This document shows, piece by piece, positions 47,511 through 55,914 of a DNA stretch of 64,000 nt (within the stretch, counting starts at the first letter, position 1; each line of letters begins with the position of its first letter). The notes under the pieces are model-generated. The model searched no databases and had not been told where the DNA came from. It saw only the letters and a list, made by a program, of their open reading frames with translations. Position numbers and translations under genes: made by a program. The DNA is taken from NCBI GenBank assembly GCA_002151545.1, contig CP021237.1, positions 186,001 to 250,000 of the forward strand, in the 5' to 3' direction. This DNA comes from Sphingobacteriaceae bacterium GW460-11-11-14-LB5 (GTDB lineage: Bacteria; Bacteroidota; Bacteroidia; Sphingobacteriales; Sphingobacteriaceae).

Positions 47511-48644
47511 ATGAAAAATAAACTGATAAGTGGATTGATGTGCATCGCTATTTTGATCGCATGTGGTAGCCCGGAAAAAAATGAAAAGGCAGCAGAAACT
47601 CCAAAAAACCTAAATACGGATGAGGTGCAGTTGAGTGCCGAACAGGTGAAAAATGCAGATATCCAACTCGGAAAGCTGACAGAAAAAGTACTGCGTAATA
47701 CCATTAATGTAAACGGGGTGGTGGATGTGCCACCAGAAAATACCTACTCGGTAAGTGTACCAATGGGTGGATACATTAAAAAAATGACACTCATTCCCGG
47801 TATGATGGTTAAAAAAGGGAGTTTGCTGGCTATTGTCGAAGATCAGCAGTACATCCAGTTACAGCAGGATTACCTCACTTCAAAAAACAAGCTGAAGTTT
47901 AGTTCGGCAGATTATACCAGGCAAAAGGGATTAAACCAGACCAAGGCCACCAGCGATAAAATCTTTCAGCAGGCCGAAAGTGAGTTCAACAATCAAAAGG
48001 TATTGGTTAAATCGCTTGCAGAAAAATTAAGGCTCATAGGAATTAATCCCCTAACCTTAAACGAAGATAATATCAGCCGGAGTATCCGGATTAATGCCCC
48101 CATCAGTGGCTATGTAACCAAGGTAAACGTAAATACAGGTAAATATGTAAATTCTGCAGATATTCTGTTTGAACTGATCAGTCCGGACGCATTGCATGCC
48201 AACCTTACTGTGTTCGAAAGGGATGCTGCACAACTAAAAATTGGTCAGGAGATTTTGTGTACAACTACCGCAAATCCAGATCAGAAATATGTGGCCAAAA
48301 TCCACCTCATTACACCAAATATCGAAGACGACCGCACTACCAGTGTGCATTGCGACCTGAAAAATGGAGATAGCAAATTATTGCCTGGAACATTTTTAAA
48401 TGCCGTTATTTCGGTTTCCAGCGCAGCTGTACAAGCTGTACCGGAAGATGCTGTCGTGAAATGGGAAAATAAACATTATGTTTTTGCAGATCTTGGCCGT
48501 AACCACTATAAAATGATCCCTGTTGAGATTGGTACCAGCCTTGATGGGTTTACAGCAATACATTCGAAATCCAAACTGGATAATATCGTGGTTAAAAATG
48601 CTTATGCCATTTTGATGAAAATGAAAAATAGTGGAGAAGAATAA
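47511..48644 (+). CDS. RND efflux periplasmic adaptor (CusB/CzcB-like lipoprotein)
   Basis: A 377-residue membrane fusion protein that links pump and channel. The lipobox is LIAC (C18), so it is membrane-anchored by lipid. In order there are a barrel-sandwich (biotinyl-lipoyl-like) half (about 70-110; VSVPMGGYIKKM), an alpha-helical hairpin (about 115-175), the second lipoyl half (about 185-225; RINAPISGYVTKVNVNTGKY), a beta-barrel and a membrane-proximal domain. It starts 6 bp after the pump gene and is closed by a terminator at 48686. Confidence 0.94.
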   Translation: MKNKLISGLMCIAILIACGSPEKNEKAAETPKNLNTDEVQLSAEQVKNADIQLGKLTEKVLRNTINVNGVVDVPPENTYSVSVPMGGYIKKMTLIPGMMVKKGSLLAIVEDQQYIQLQQDYLTSKNKLKFSSADYTRQKGLNQTKATSDKIFQQAESEFNNQKVLVKSLAEKLRLIGINPLTLNEDNISRSIRINAPISGYVTKVNVNTGKYVNSADILFELISPDALHANLTVFERDAAQLKIGQEILCTTTANPDQKYVAKIHLITPNIEDDRTTSVHCDLKNGDSKLLPGTFLNAVISVSSAAVQAVPEDAVVKWENKHYVFADLGRNHYKMIPVEIGTSLDGFTAIHSKSKLDNIVVKNAYAILMKMKNSGEE

Positions 48645-48685
48645 GGCTGATTAGGCAATAGATACCATTCATGATACATAAAACT

Positions 48686-48724
48686 ACCGGGTTTTCACTG
48701 ATAAACAGCTGAAAGCCCGGTTTG
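48686..48724 (+). terminator. Terminator of the metal efflux operon
   Basis: ACCGGGTTTTCA (48686-48697) pairs with TGAAAGCCCGGT (48710-48721) with one G-T pair, followed by TTG. It starts 42 bp after the adaptor gene. Confidence 0.75.
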
Positions 48725-49063
48725 CTATTCAGAATTTAGGTGGATGATTTTCATTCGGTCAAGCATTTTTCATCCCAGCAACAATTAAGCCTTTTCTAAA
48801 CCTGCAGTACAAATATAATCCAGATAAAAAAGCAGGTTCCACCTGAAAAAAAGTTAAAAATTCTGATTAATTCTGGTGTTTTATATTTAAGTAATTGATA
48901 GATAGGTCGTTTATAACGATTTTATGCGGCTTGTTTTTAAATATTAATTCAAAAAAAATATTCCCTGTAAAAGTAATCATACTGTAATCGGATTTATACG
49001 ATTAAGTATTTCTAATCATCAAAATATTATTCTTGATTTTGTGATAAAATATTTAATATTGAG

Positions 49064-49083
49064 TTGATAAATCGTTTTATCAA
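49064..49083. promoter_or_regulatory. LacI-type operator candidate 1
   Basis: TTGATAAATCGTTTTATCAA is symmetric around a central CG step, with 8-bp half sites, and the symmetry extends one more base pair on each side. It lies about 255 bp before the SusC start. LacI-family operators typically have this form. Confidence 0.55.
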
Positions 49084-49267
49084 CAACCGAATATGATGAT
49101 GAGCTTAGGTGCATTTATGCCTTATGGTGTAGTATATGTCTGTGTAGTTTATTTGCGTGTAGTTTTTAACCAATTTAAAAATACGATCTCCCATCACGCA
49201 ATGGCCTTTAACCCCAAGCCTTCTGATTAACATGATTATTTGCCGTCAATTGTTTTTTATTGAATAA

Positions 49268-49287
49268 TTGATAAAACGTTTTAGCTT
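49268..49287. promoter_or_regulatory. LacI-type operator candidate 2
   Basis: TTGATAAAACGTTTTAGCTT matches candidate 1 at 16 of 20 positions and contains the perfect palindrome TAAAACGTTTTA. It ends 50 bp before ATG 49338, a good repressor position. Confidence 0.5.
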
Positions 49288-49337
49288 CTAGCAGTTGAAT
49301 TATATTATTAACTAACCATTTACTAAACCTAAAACCG

Positions 49338-52300
49338 ATGAAAATCAATCTACTAAAGATTTCAGGGCTTACCGTGCTTTTTTTGCTCAATAGCCCTGTT
49401 TTTTCGATGAATCTGGTTGCTGAAAAATCCGAAGGGTTTTCCAAGCTAAGTATGCCTTTAGTGCATATCCAAAACCGAAAAATAATTACAGGAACCGTAT
49501 CAGACGAAAAAAACATGCCTATTCCAGGAGTGGGCATCAAAAACATTTCTTCAGGTAAAACTGCTGTAACTGATGAAGCTGGTAAATTCAGCATTGAGGC
49601 CAACCCAAACGATGTGATCCGCTTTTCTTATGTGGGCTATCAAAATAAAGATGTTACGGTAGGCAATGAAGCCAATATTAGCGTTAAAATGGTACCTGCC
49701 GAGGCCAATAAGTTAGATGAAGTAGTGGTAATTGGTTATGGATCCGTGAAAAAAACAGATCTTACCGGTTCTGTTGGTGTGGTAAAAGCCAGCGAACTAC
49801 AGGAACGCCCCTCTTCATCGTTAAACCAGGCATTAGCTGGCCGTATTTCCGGTGTACAGGTAAATACCAACTCGGGTAGGCCAGGCGGTCAGACCAACAT
49901 TAAAATCCGTGGATTTAGCTCCATCAACACGAGTAACAATCCGCTTTATGTGGTAGATGGTGTGGCTTTGCCAGTGGGGTCGCAAACGCAGAACAGTAAC
50001 GCTATCGATTACATTAACCCCAGCGATATCGCTTCAGTAGAAGTGTTAAAGGATGCTTCTTCGACCGCCATATACGGCGCAAGGGGAGCCAACGGCGTAA
50101 TTTTAATCACCACCAAAAAAGGATCTGCTAATGCACAGCGCATTACCTATGATGCAGATTTTGGCGTAAATACGCTTGCCGCACACCATGTGAAGATGCT
50201 TGATGCGTTCGAGTATGTTAAAGTGCAGGACCTGGCTTACGAGAACATTAAAGTTTACGATCCGGTAGGATGGGCAGCAGGAAATTATGCATCTACACCT
50301 GTTCCAAAAGCATCGAGAATAGCTTTACCTCAGTTTTTCGATGGCAATGGAAACCCATTATATAACACCGATTGGTTAAAAGAATCTACACAGAACAAAC
50401 TTTCGCAAAATCACCAGCTGGGTTTTACAGGTGGAAACGAAAATAGCACCTACGGCGTTTTTGCAGGTTATCGCGATGACCAGGGACTTTTATTGAACTC
50501 TTATTTAAAACGTTATTCGGGCAGATTTAATTTCGATAGCAAAATTAAGCCCTGGTTAAAAGTTGGCGGTAATTTGAGCTACAATAACCAGGATGAAAAC
50601 ATAGTTGATCAGGGAACAGGTGGTTTAAACTCAGTCCGCATGATTACCGAAGCATTTCCTTTTCTCCCGATTAAACTGGCAGATGGCAAGTGGGGCGATA
50701 ATAAACTGATTCCTTGGGCAGAAGGAGGCTCCAATCCGGTGCATATCTTAACCGATCAAAAATATGGAATGATCACGCAAACTGCTTTGGGAAGCATTTA
50801 TTCTACCATTAGCTTTAATAAAGATTTAGAGTTTCGTACCCAGTTAGGGGCTAATGTTGTAAGCCGTAACATTAACGAGTACAATGCCAAACAATTATAC
50901 GGCATATCTGACGGGCAGAACGGTACAGCAAATGTGACCAATGACCGTGAAACTTTCTGGTCGCTAGAAAATTATTTAACCTATAACAAACGTTTTGCCG
51001 AATCGCATGCCATTAATGCCTTATTGGGTATCTCCTGGCAGGCCACCAGTTTCTTCAGCAATACCAGTCATGCGGAGAATTTTGTAACCGATTTTTACGG
51101 GAACAATAATATGGGCTCTGGGAGTAAATCGATTACGGTGGGCTCCAGCCGCAACAGATCGGCTTTTAACTCTTATTTTGGAAGATTAAACTATGCCTTT
51201 AAAGATAAATACCTGGTGACTTTTACGGGTAGGGTTGATGGATCGTCCAAATTCGGAGAGAACCATAAATTCGCCTTTTTCCCTTCGGCAGCACTGGCCT
51301 GGAAAGCTTCAGATGAAGATTTTCTGAAAGGGAACAAAACCATTTCAAACTTAAAACTAAGAACCAGTTACGGTTTAAGTGGTAATTCAGAACTTCCTGC
51401 TTATCAGTCTTTAGCCACACTGGTTAATAACTCTGCCATTATTAATGATGGTAAGGTAACCGGTATTGGTATAGGTCGTTTAGCAAATCCTGATCTGGTT
51501 TGGGAAAAAACAGCACAGGTTGATGCTGGTTTAGAACTGGGTTTGTTTAACAACCGGATTAATTTAGAGGCTGATCTTTATTACAGAAAAACAACCGATA
51601 TGTTATTGGATGCTCCTGTACCACGTACCACAGGATACTCAGTAATCAGAAAAAATATCGGGTCTATGCAGAACAAAGGTTTGGATCTGGGTATCAATAC
51701 CGTTAACATTCAAACTGACGATTTTACCTGGAAAACCAGCTTTAACATCTCCCTTAACCGCAATAAGGTACTTTCTTTGGCTACGCCTGACGATATTTTT
51801 GGTGTGGGTAATCCAAATTTCACCAACCAAACGGGTATTATCAGGGTAGGTGAGCCTGTGGGCTCATTCTGGGGACTGGTGCGTTTAGGAACCTGGAGCG
51901 AAGCCGAAAGGGCAGAAGCAGCTAAATATGTAAGTTACCGTGGCGGTAAAACTTTGCTTCCGGGCGATATTAAATATTTGGACGTAAACGGCGACCATGC
52001 CATTACAGATGCCGACCGTCAGATTATTGGTAACGGAACGCCAAAAGGCTGGGGATCGTTTGGCAACTCATTCCGCTATAAAAATTTAGAGCTGATTGTA
52101 GAGCTCCAATACTCTTATGGTAATGATGTGTTGAATATGACCCATCACTCCGGTGAAGACAGACAGGTACAGGCCAATAGTTTTGCCAGCGTATTAAATG
52201 CCTGGACTCCTCAGAATCAAAATACACCGATTGCCGCCATCAGGGATCAATCTGCCGGATATGTAACCAACGTGGATACCCACTGGTTAGAAGACGGTTC

Positions 52301-52538
52301 TTTCATCCGTGGTAAAAATCTTTTACTCGGTTATACTTTTGATAAAACACTTGTCGAAAAATTACGCTTAAGCAAACTCCGCGTTTATGCATCTGTTCAG
52401 AATTTCTTCCTGGCCACCAAGTATACCGGTAACGACCCTGAGGTAACCACTTATGGAAATGCATTTGCACAAGGCCAAACATTTTTCGATTATCCAAAGC
52501 CCACTACTTTCATGGTAGGCTTAAACATTGGATTATAA
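49338..52538 (+). CDS. SusC/RagA-family TonB-linked outer membrane protein (pair 3)
   Basis: A 1066-residue TonB-dependent transporter. A signal segment (about 8-24) precedes a carboxypeptidase-regulatory-like domain (about 48-122; GTVSDEKNMPIPGVGIKN), a plug with the DEVVVIGYGSVKKTDLTGSV signature (about 127-146) and a barrel ending in MVGLNIGL. No STN domain is present, consistent with control by the LacI regulator at 61080 rather than an ECF sigma. The SusD partner follows after 26 bp. It is the first gene of the lyase-containing locus, which suggests it imports uronate oligosaccharides. Confidence 0.95.
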   Translation: MKINLLKISGLTVLFLLNSPVFSMNLVAEKSEGFSKLSMPLVHIQNRKIITGTVSDEKNMPIPGVGIKNISSGKTAVTDEAGKFSIEANPNDVIRFSYVGYQNKDVTVGNEANISVKMVPAEANKLDEVVVIGYGSVKKTDLTGSVGVVKASELQERPSSSLNQALAGRISGVQVNTNSGRPGGQTNIKIRGFSSINTSNNPLYVVDGVALPVGSQTQNSNAIDYINPSDIASVEVLKDASSTAIYGARGANGVILITTKKGSANAQRITYDADFGVNTLAAHHVKMLDAFEYVKVQDLAYENIKVYDPVGWAAGNYASTPVPKASRIALPQFFDGNGNPLYNTDWLKESTQNKLSQNHQLGFTGGNENSTYGVFAGYRDDQGLLLNSYLKRYSGRFNFDSKIKPWLKVGGNLSYNNQDENIVDQGTGGLNSVRMITEAFPFLPIKLADGKWGDNKLIPWAEGGSNPVHILTDQKYGMITQTALGSIYSTISFNKDLEFRTQLGANVVSRNINEYNAKQLYGISDGQNGTANVTNDRETFWSLENYLTYNKRFAESHAINALLGISWQATSFFSNTSHAENFVTDFYGNNNMGSGSKSITVGSSRNRSAFNSYFGRLNYAFKDKYLVTFTGRVDGSSKFGENHKFAFFPSAALAWKASDEDFLKGNKTISNLKLRTSYGLSGNSELPAYQSLATLVNNSAIINDGKVTGIGIGRLANPDLVWEKTAQVDAGLELGLFNNRINLEADLYYRKTTDMLLDAPVPRTTGYSVIRKNIGSMQNKGLDLGINTVNIQTDDFTWKTSFNISLNRNKVLSLATPDDIFGVGNPNFTNQTGIIRVGEPVGSFWGLVRLGTWSEAERAEAAKYVSYRGGKTLLPGDIKYLDVNGDHAITDADRQIIGNGTPKGWGSFGNSFRYKNLELIVELQYSYGNDVLNMTHHSGEDRQVQANSFASVLNAWTPQNQNTPIAAIRDQSAGYVTNVDTHWLEDGSFIRGKNLLLGYTFDKTLVEKLRLSKLRVYASVQNFFLATKYTGNDPEVTTYGNAFAQGQTFFDYPKPTTFMVGLNIGL

Positions 52539-52564
52539 ACATTAACTAAAGAAAGGATATCAAA

Positions 52565-54121
52565 ATGAAAATAAACATAAAAAATATCGCTGCTTTGTTG
52601 TTGCTAAGCGGTGCTATCATCGGGAACTCGGGATGTAAGAAGTTTTTAGATGAAACAGATCCCACCAATCTTTCGCCCAGCAGTTTTTATACTTTACCAG
52701 AACATGCAGAAGCAGGTATTGCCGCGGTTTATGCAGAAATCAGGTTTATCGGGGCCGGTGCTGGTATTTATTCCAACAACTGGCAAATGCTGGATGCACC
52801 AACGGGGATACAATCAACTGAAACCGCGCAAAACTCCGATCTGAACAATTTATATTCTCTGATTTATGATGGAACAAACCTTCATGTTAACCAAACCTGG
52901 AACGGTTTCTATAAGGTAATTGCGCAAACCAATCTGGTGTTGGATAAAGTTCCGGGCATTAACCCGATGGATAATGCACAGAAAAAAAGGATTTTGGGCG
53001 AGGCATCTTTCATCAGGGCCTGGGCCTATTTTTACCTGGTGCGTTTATGGGGTGATGTACCTTTGATTACAAAACCAATTACCAGTCCTAACGACCCCAA
53101 TTTTTCTCCTTCCCGCACACCGCAGGAGCAGGTTTACAAACAGATTGTTGATGATCTGGTGACTGCAGAGGCAGCTGGTTTGCCTTTTATGGATGCAAGT
53201 GGACGTGTTTCTACAGCAGCCATTAAATCTGAACTGGCAAAAGTATATTTAACCATGGCCGGACAGCCCCTTAACAAAGGTGCAGCTTATTATAAATTAG
53301 CTGCAGATAAAGCGAAAGAGGTCATCGATTATTCAACCGGAAATCCGGCATTACTCGGTTTGTTTCCAGCTTACGGAGCGTTGCATGATGCAAAAAATGA
53401 CAATAAAGTAGAGCATTTATTCGGCATCCAGTACAATGATGCTGCCGGATTTGGCAACCCCTTACAGTCGTCATACCTGCCATTGCACCAGCCATTGGTT
53501 TCTAAAATTGATGGAATTGGAACTTCTATCCCAACTGCCAGTTTTTATGGCTCGTATGAGGCCGGAGATTTAAGGGCTAAAAACAGAGATGGTTATTTCT
53601 TTACCGACTATTATACCGATGGCTTTAAAATGCCGCTGATTAACCGTGGTAAACCTTATGTTTTTAAACATTTCGATCTGATTGCAAATGGAACGTTAGG
53701 GGTGGAGGGTACCAGCAGAAGCGATTTGAATATTCCACAGATCCGTTATGCAGAAACACTCTTAATTTATGCTGAAGCGCAGAACAGGGCAGATGGTAGT
53801 GCGAATGTTGCGGCCTACGCTGCGGTAAATGCTGTGCGGAAAAGAGCACAACTGGCTGATCTGGCAGGTTTGGGCCAGACACAGTTTGAAGAAGCCGTAT
53901 GGAGGGAACGCTGGCACGAGTTATGTTATGAAGGCATTACCTGGTTTGATATGGTGAGGTTGCGTAAAGTATATAACGAAACCACTAATGGTTTCGATAA
54001 TTTTGTTGGCCACATTAATAAAAGTGTAAACCAGCCTTTGCAAACCAAACATTTGTTGTTCCCGATTCCGACTTCGGAAATCAAAAATAATCCTAACCTG
54101 ACTCCAAATCCAGGTTACTAA
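52565..54121 (+). CDS. SusD/RagB-family lipoprotein (pair 3)
   Basis: A 518-residue surface lipoprotein, with lipobox cysteine C24 (GNSGC). The SusD-like domain includes GEASFIRAWAYFYLVRLWG (about 140-158). The C-terminal domain includes WRERWHELCYEGITWFDMVRL (about 442-462) and ends NPNLTPNPGY. It should bind the oligosaccharide and close the preceding barrel. A terminator follows at 54163, so the downstream convergent reductase is a separate unit. Confidence 0.95.
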   Translation: MKINIKNIAALLLLSGAIIGNSGCKKFLDETDPTNLSPSSFYTLPEHAEAGIAAVYAEIRFIGAGAGIYSNNWQMLDAPTGIQSTETAQNSDLNNLYSLIYDGTNLHVNQTWNGFYKVIAQTNLVLDKVPGINPMDNAQKKRILGEASFIRAWAYFYLVRLWGDVPLITKPITSPNDPNFSPSRTPQEQVYKQIVDDLVTAEAAGLPFMDASGRVSTAAIKSELAKVYLTMAGQPLNKGAAYYKLAADKAKEVIDYSTGNPALLGLFPAYGALHDAKNDNKVEHLFGIQYNDAAGFGNPLQSSYLPLHQPLVSKIDGIGTSIPTASFYGSYEAGDLRAKNRDGYFFTDYYTDGFKMPLINRGKPYVFKHFDLIANGTLGVEGTSRSDLNIPQIRYAETLLIYAEAQNRADGSANVAAYAAVNAVRKRAQLADLAGLGQTQFEEAVWRERWHELCYEGITWFDMVRLRKVYNETTNGFDNFVGHINKSVNQPLQTKHLLFPIPTSEIKNNPNLTPNPGY

Positions 54122-54162
54122 GCAGGTATTAAAGTGGTTGGTGGTACATCGACCATAAATAA

Positions 54163-54200
54163 AAAAACGGGTGTCCGATATGAGGCACCCGTTTTTGTTT
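54163..54200. terminator. Terminator after SusCD pair 3
   Basis: AAAAACGGGTG (54163-54173) pairs perfectly with CACCCGTTTTT (54186-54196), followed by GTTT. It is AT-flanked on both sides and may also stop the aldo/keto reductase transcript coming from the right. Confidence 0.9.
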
Positions 54201-54410
54201 CAATAACGTTATTTATTGTCCTTTCATTTCCTAAACCTAAGAATTATCATCTATATCGTTGACTGGAAATGAATGGTTCCTTGTTTTTGGCACCTTTTGT
54301 CCCGCTTTTCCTCCTGCCAATTTGAAGGAAATTGGCATCCGTTTCAATCGGGTTTATTTAACTCAAACCAGTGCAAGAACTGAAACTTTTCCTCCGCAGA
54401 TAGATGAATC

Positions 54411-55394
54411 TCAAATTTTCCCAAGCTCACCATCAATAAAGGCAAGCTCTTCCTTACTGATCTCAAAGTCCATTGCAGCTGCATTTGATACCGCTTGCTC
54501 AGCATTCCTGGCACCTGCCAGTACAACGGTGATGCCTTGTTGAAGCGTTGTCCAGCGCAGGACCAATTGCGCAATGCTGGCATTTTTCTCTTTTGCCAAT
54601 GGCGAAATGCGCTCCAGAAATGTTTTAACAGCGTCAAGATCAAACTGACTAAAATATCCATTACGGTGGTCGTCAGCTTTAAGTTTTTCTTTTTCAAAAT
54701 ACTTGCCCGATAACAGCCCTCTTTCCATTGGGCTATAAGCAATAATGCCGATATTATTTTCCAATGTGTAAGGGATTAAATCATCCTGGATAGCCCTGTT
54801 GAGCATGCTAAATGGTACCTGGTTTGATGCTGGCAGATTTACAGCAGCAGCTTTTTCCAGCAATGCATGATCAGCATTCGAAAGCCCGGCGGCCAGTATT
54901 TTACCATCTTTAATGAGCTGTGCCATGGCCTCCATTACCTCATCTATCTCGGTTGTTGGATCGGGCCAATGTTGCTGAAGAAGATCAATATAATCCGTAT
55001 GCAGGCGTTTAAGGCTGTCTTCAACCTCTTTAATAATCGATGCCTTTGTAGCGTAGCGATAAATGGGTACCGCTTTACCATCGTTTTGTGCATCAAAAAA
55101 ATGTTCGCCTGCACCATTATTGCTACCGTCCCAAACCAGGCCGAATTTGGTTAATAATTGTATTTTAGTTCGGTCGTACCCTTTAATGGCTTCACCGATT
55201 AGCGCTTCACTAAGTCCAAAGCCATAAAAAGGAGCCGTATCAATTGTCGTTATTCCATTATCTATTGATGCTTTAACTGACTCGATAGAATCCTTTTTTT
55301 CGTTTCCTCCCCACATATTGCCACCGATGGCAAAGGCGCCATATGCGATTGCTGATAACTCCAGCCTTGTATTTCCTAGTTTTCTGTATTCCAT
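54411..55394 (-). CDS. Aldo/keto reductase
   Basis: A 327-residue NADPH-dependent oxidoreductase with a TIM-barrel fold. The catalytic tetrad is complete: D52 and Y57 (IDTAPFYG), K83 (LLTKFG) and H142 (QQHW). The C-terminal nucleotide-binding segment VVLAGARNAEQA is present (about 290-301). It is the only minus-strand gene in this locus before the PL6 lyase. It shares a TGTGA-N9-TCACA site with the second SusC gene, so it may reduce a sugar-derived carbonyl from the imported polymer. This is inference; the family has very broad substrates. Confidence 0.93.
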   Translation of the reverse strand: MEYRKLGNTRLELSAIAYGAFAIGGNMWGGNEKKDSIESVKASIDNGITTIDTAPFYGFGLSEALIGEAIKGYDRTKIQLLTKFGLVWDGSNNGAGEHFFDAQNDGKAVPIYRYATKASIIKEVEDSLKRLHTDYIDLLQQHWPDPTTEIDEVMEAMAQLIKDGKILAAGLSNADHALLEKAAAVNLPASNQVPFSMLNRAIQDDLIPYTLENNIGIIAYSPMERGLLSGKYFEKEKLKADDHRNGYFSQFDLDAVKTFLERISPLAKEKNASIAQLVLRWTTLQQGITVVLAGARNAEQAVSNAAAMDFEISKEELAFIDGELGKI

Positions 55395-55410
55395 GATATG
55401 TACTATTTTT

Positions 55411-55429
55411 TGTGAGGCAAAATTTCACA
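55411..55429. promoter_or_regulatory. TGTGA-N9-TCACA site A (aldo/keto reductase)
   Basis: The inverted repeat TGTGAGGCAAAATTTCACA lies 17 bp upstream of the aldo/keto reductase start. It has the same 5-9-5 geometry and the same AAATTTCACA half as site B. Confidence 0.6.
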
Positions 55430-55870
55430 AATAGCTGCTATTATCAAAATAAGTTAAATTGCATGATGGTATCAGAAAAATGATAGTATTGAGCGCTGTT
55501 CATGAAAGGGAAAGGTACTAGGCTCTGCTTTTCATGACAAATGTATTCGGTGTTCGTTGCGCTTCCGTGGCTAAGTAAATCACACTAACAAGAGCCGTGT
55601 TTAGCTGTGCCATCTGTGGTTCATCGTGCCCATAAATATAAAACCCTAAATTAATTACATCGTTGTAAATTCAATCTGACGCAGATTTAGGGCTTATTCT
55701 GATTATAGTTTTTTATATCTGGCGCTGCGGGTTTTTATATTAGATAAAATAAGTCTAACCAAATCATCCATGTTCAAGAGTCAAGCAAGGCAGCCATTTG
55801 CCAGCGTTATTCCTTTTTTTTCAGGCTAATATCCATTTCAATTTCAGCAGCCGATTTGCTATTAACTTAT
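55430..55870. other. 441-bp divergent intergenic stretch
   Basis: Between sites A and B. It contains a TCATGAAA/TTTCATGA inverted repeat near 55500-55538 and a TTACA-TCGT-TGTAA palindrome at 55655-55668. The latter has the same central TCGT as the LacI-type site at 49064. No coding remnant is seen. Confidence 0.4.
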
Positions 55871-55889
55871 TGTGATCTGAAATTTCACA
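55871..55889. promoter_or_regulatory. TGTGA-N9-TCACA site B (SusC pair 4)
   Basis: TGTGATCTGAAATTTCACA ends 25 bp before ATG 55915 and shares geometry and the AAATTTCACA half with site A. Position and symmetry suit a dimeric transcription factor. Confidence 0.6.
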
Positions 55890-55914
55890 GGTAATCATTA
55901 ACTAAACTATAACT

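Larger units (their letters stand above)
48725..49337. other. 613-bp regulatory region of SusCD pair 3
   Basis: A long AT-rich region without coding remnant. Besides the two LacI-type sites listed separately, it has a TAATCG/CGATTA inverted repeat (near 48986-49005) and a CGTT-TAT-AACG repeat (near 48909-48919). No perfect TTTG/TAnnTTTG promoter was found. Confidence 0.45.
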
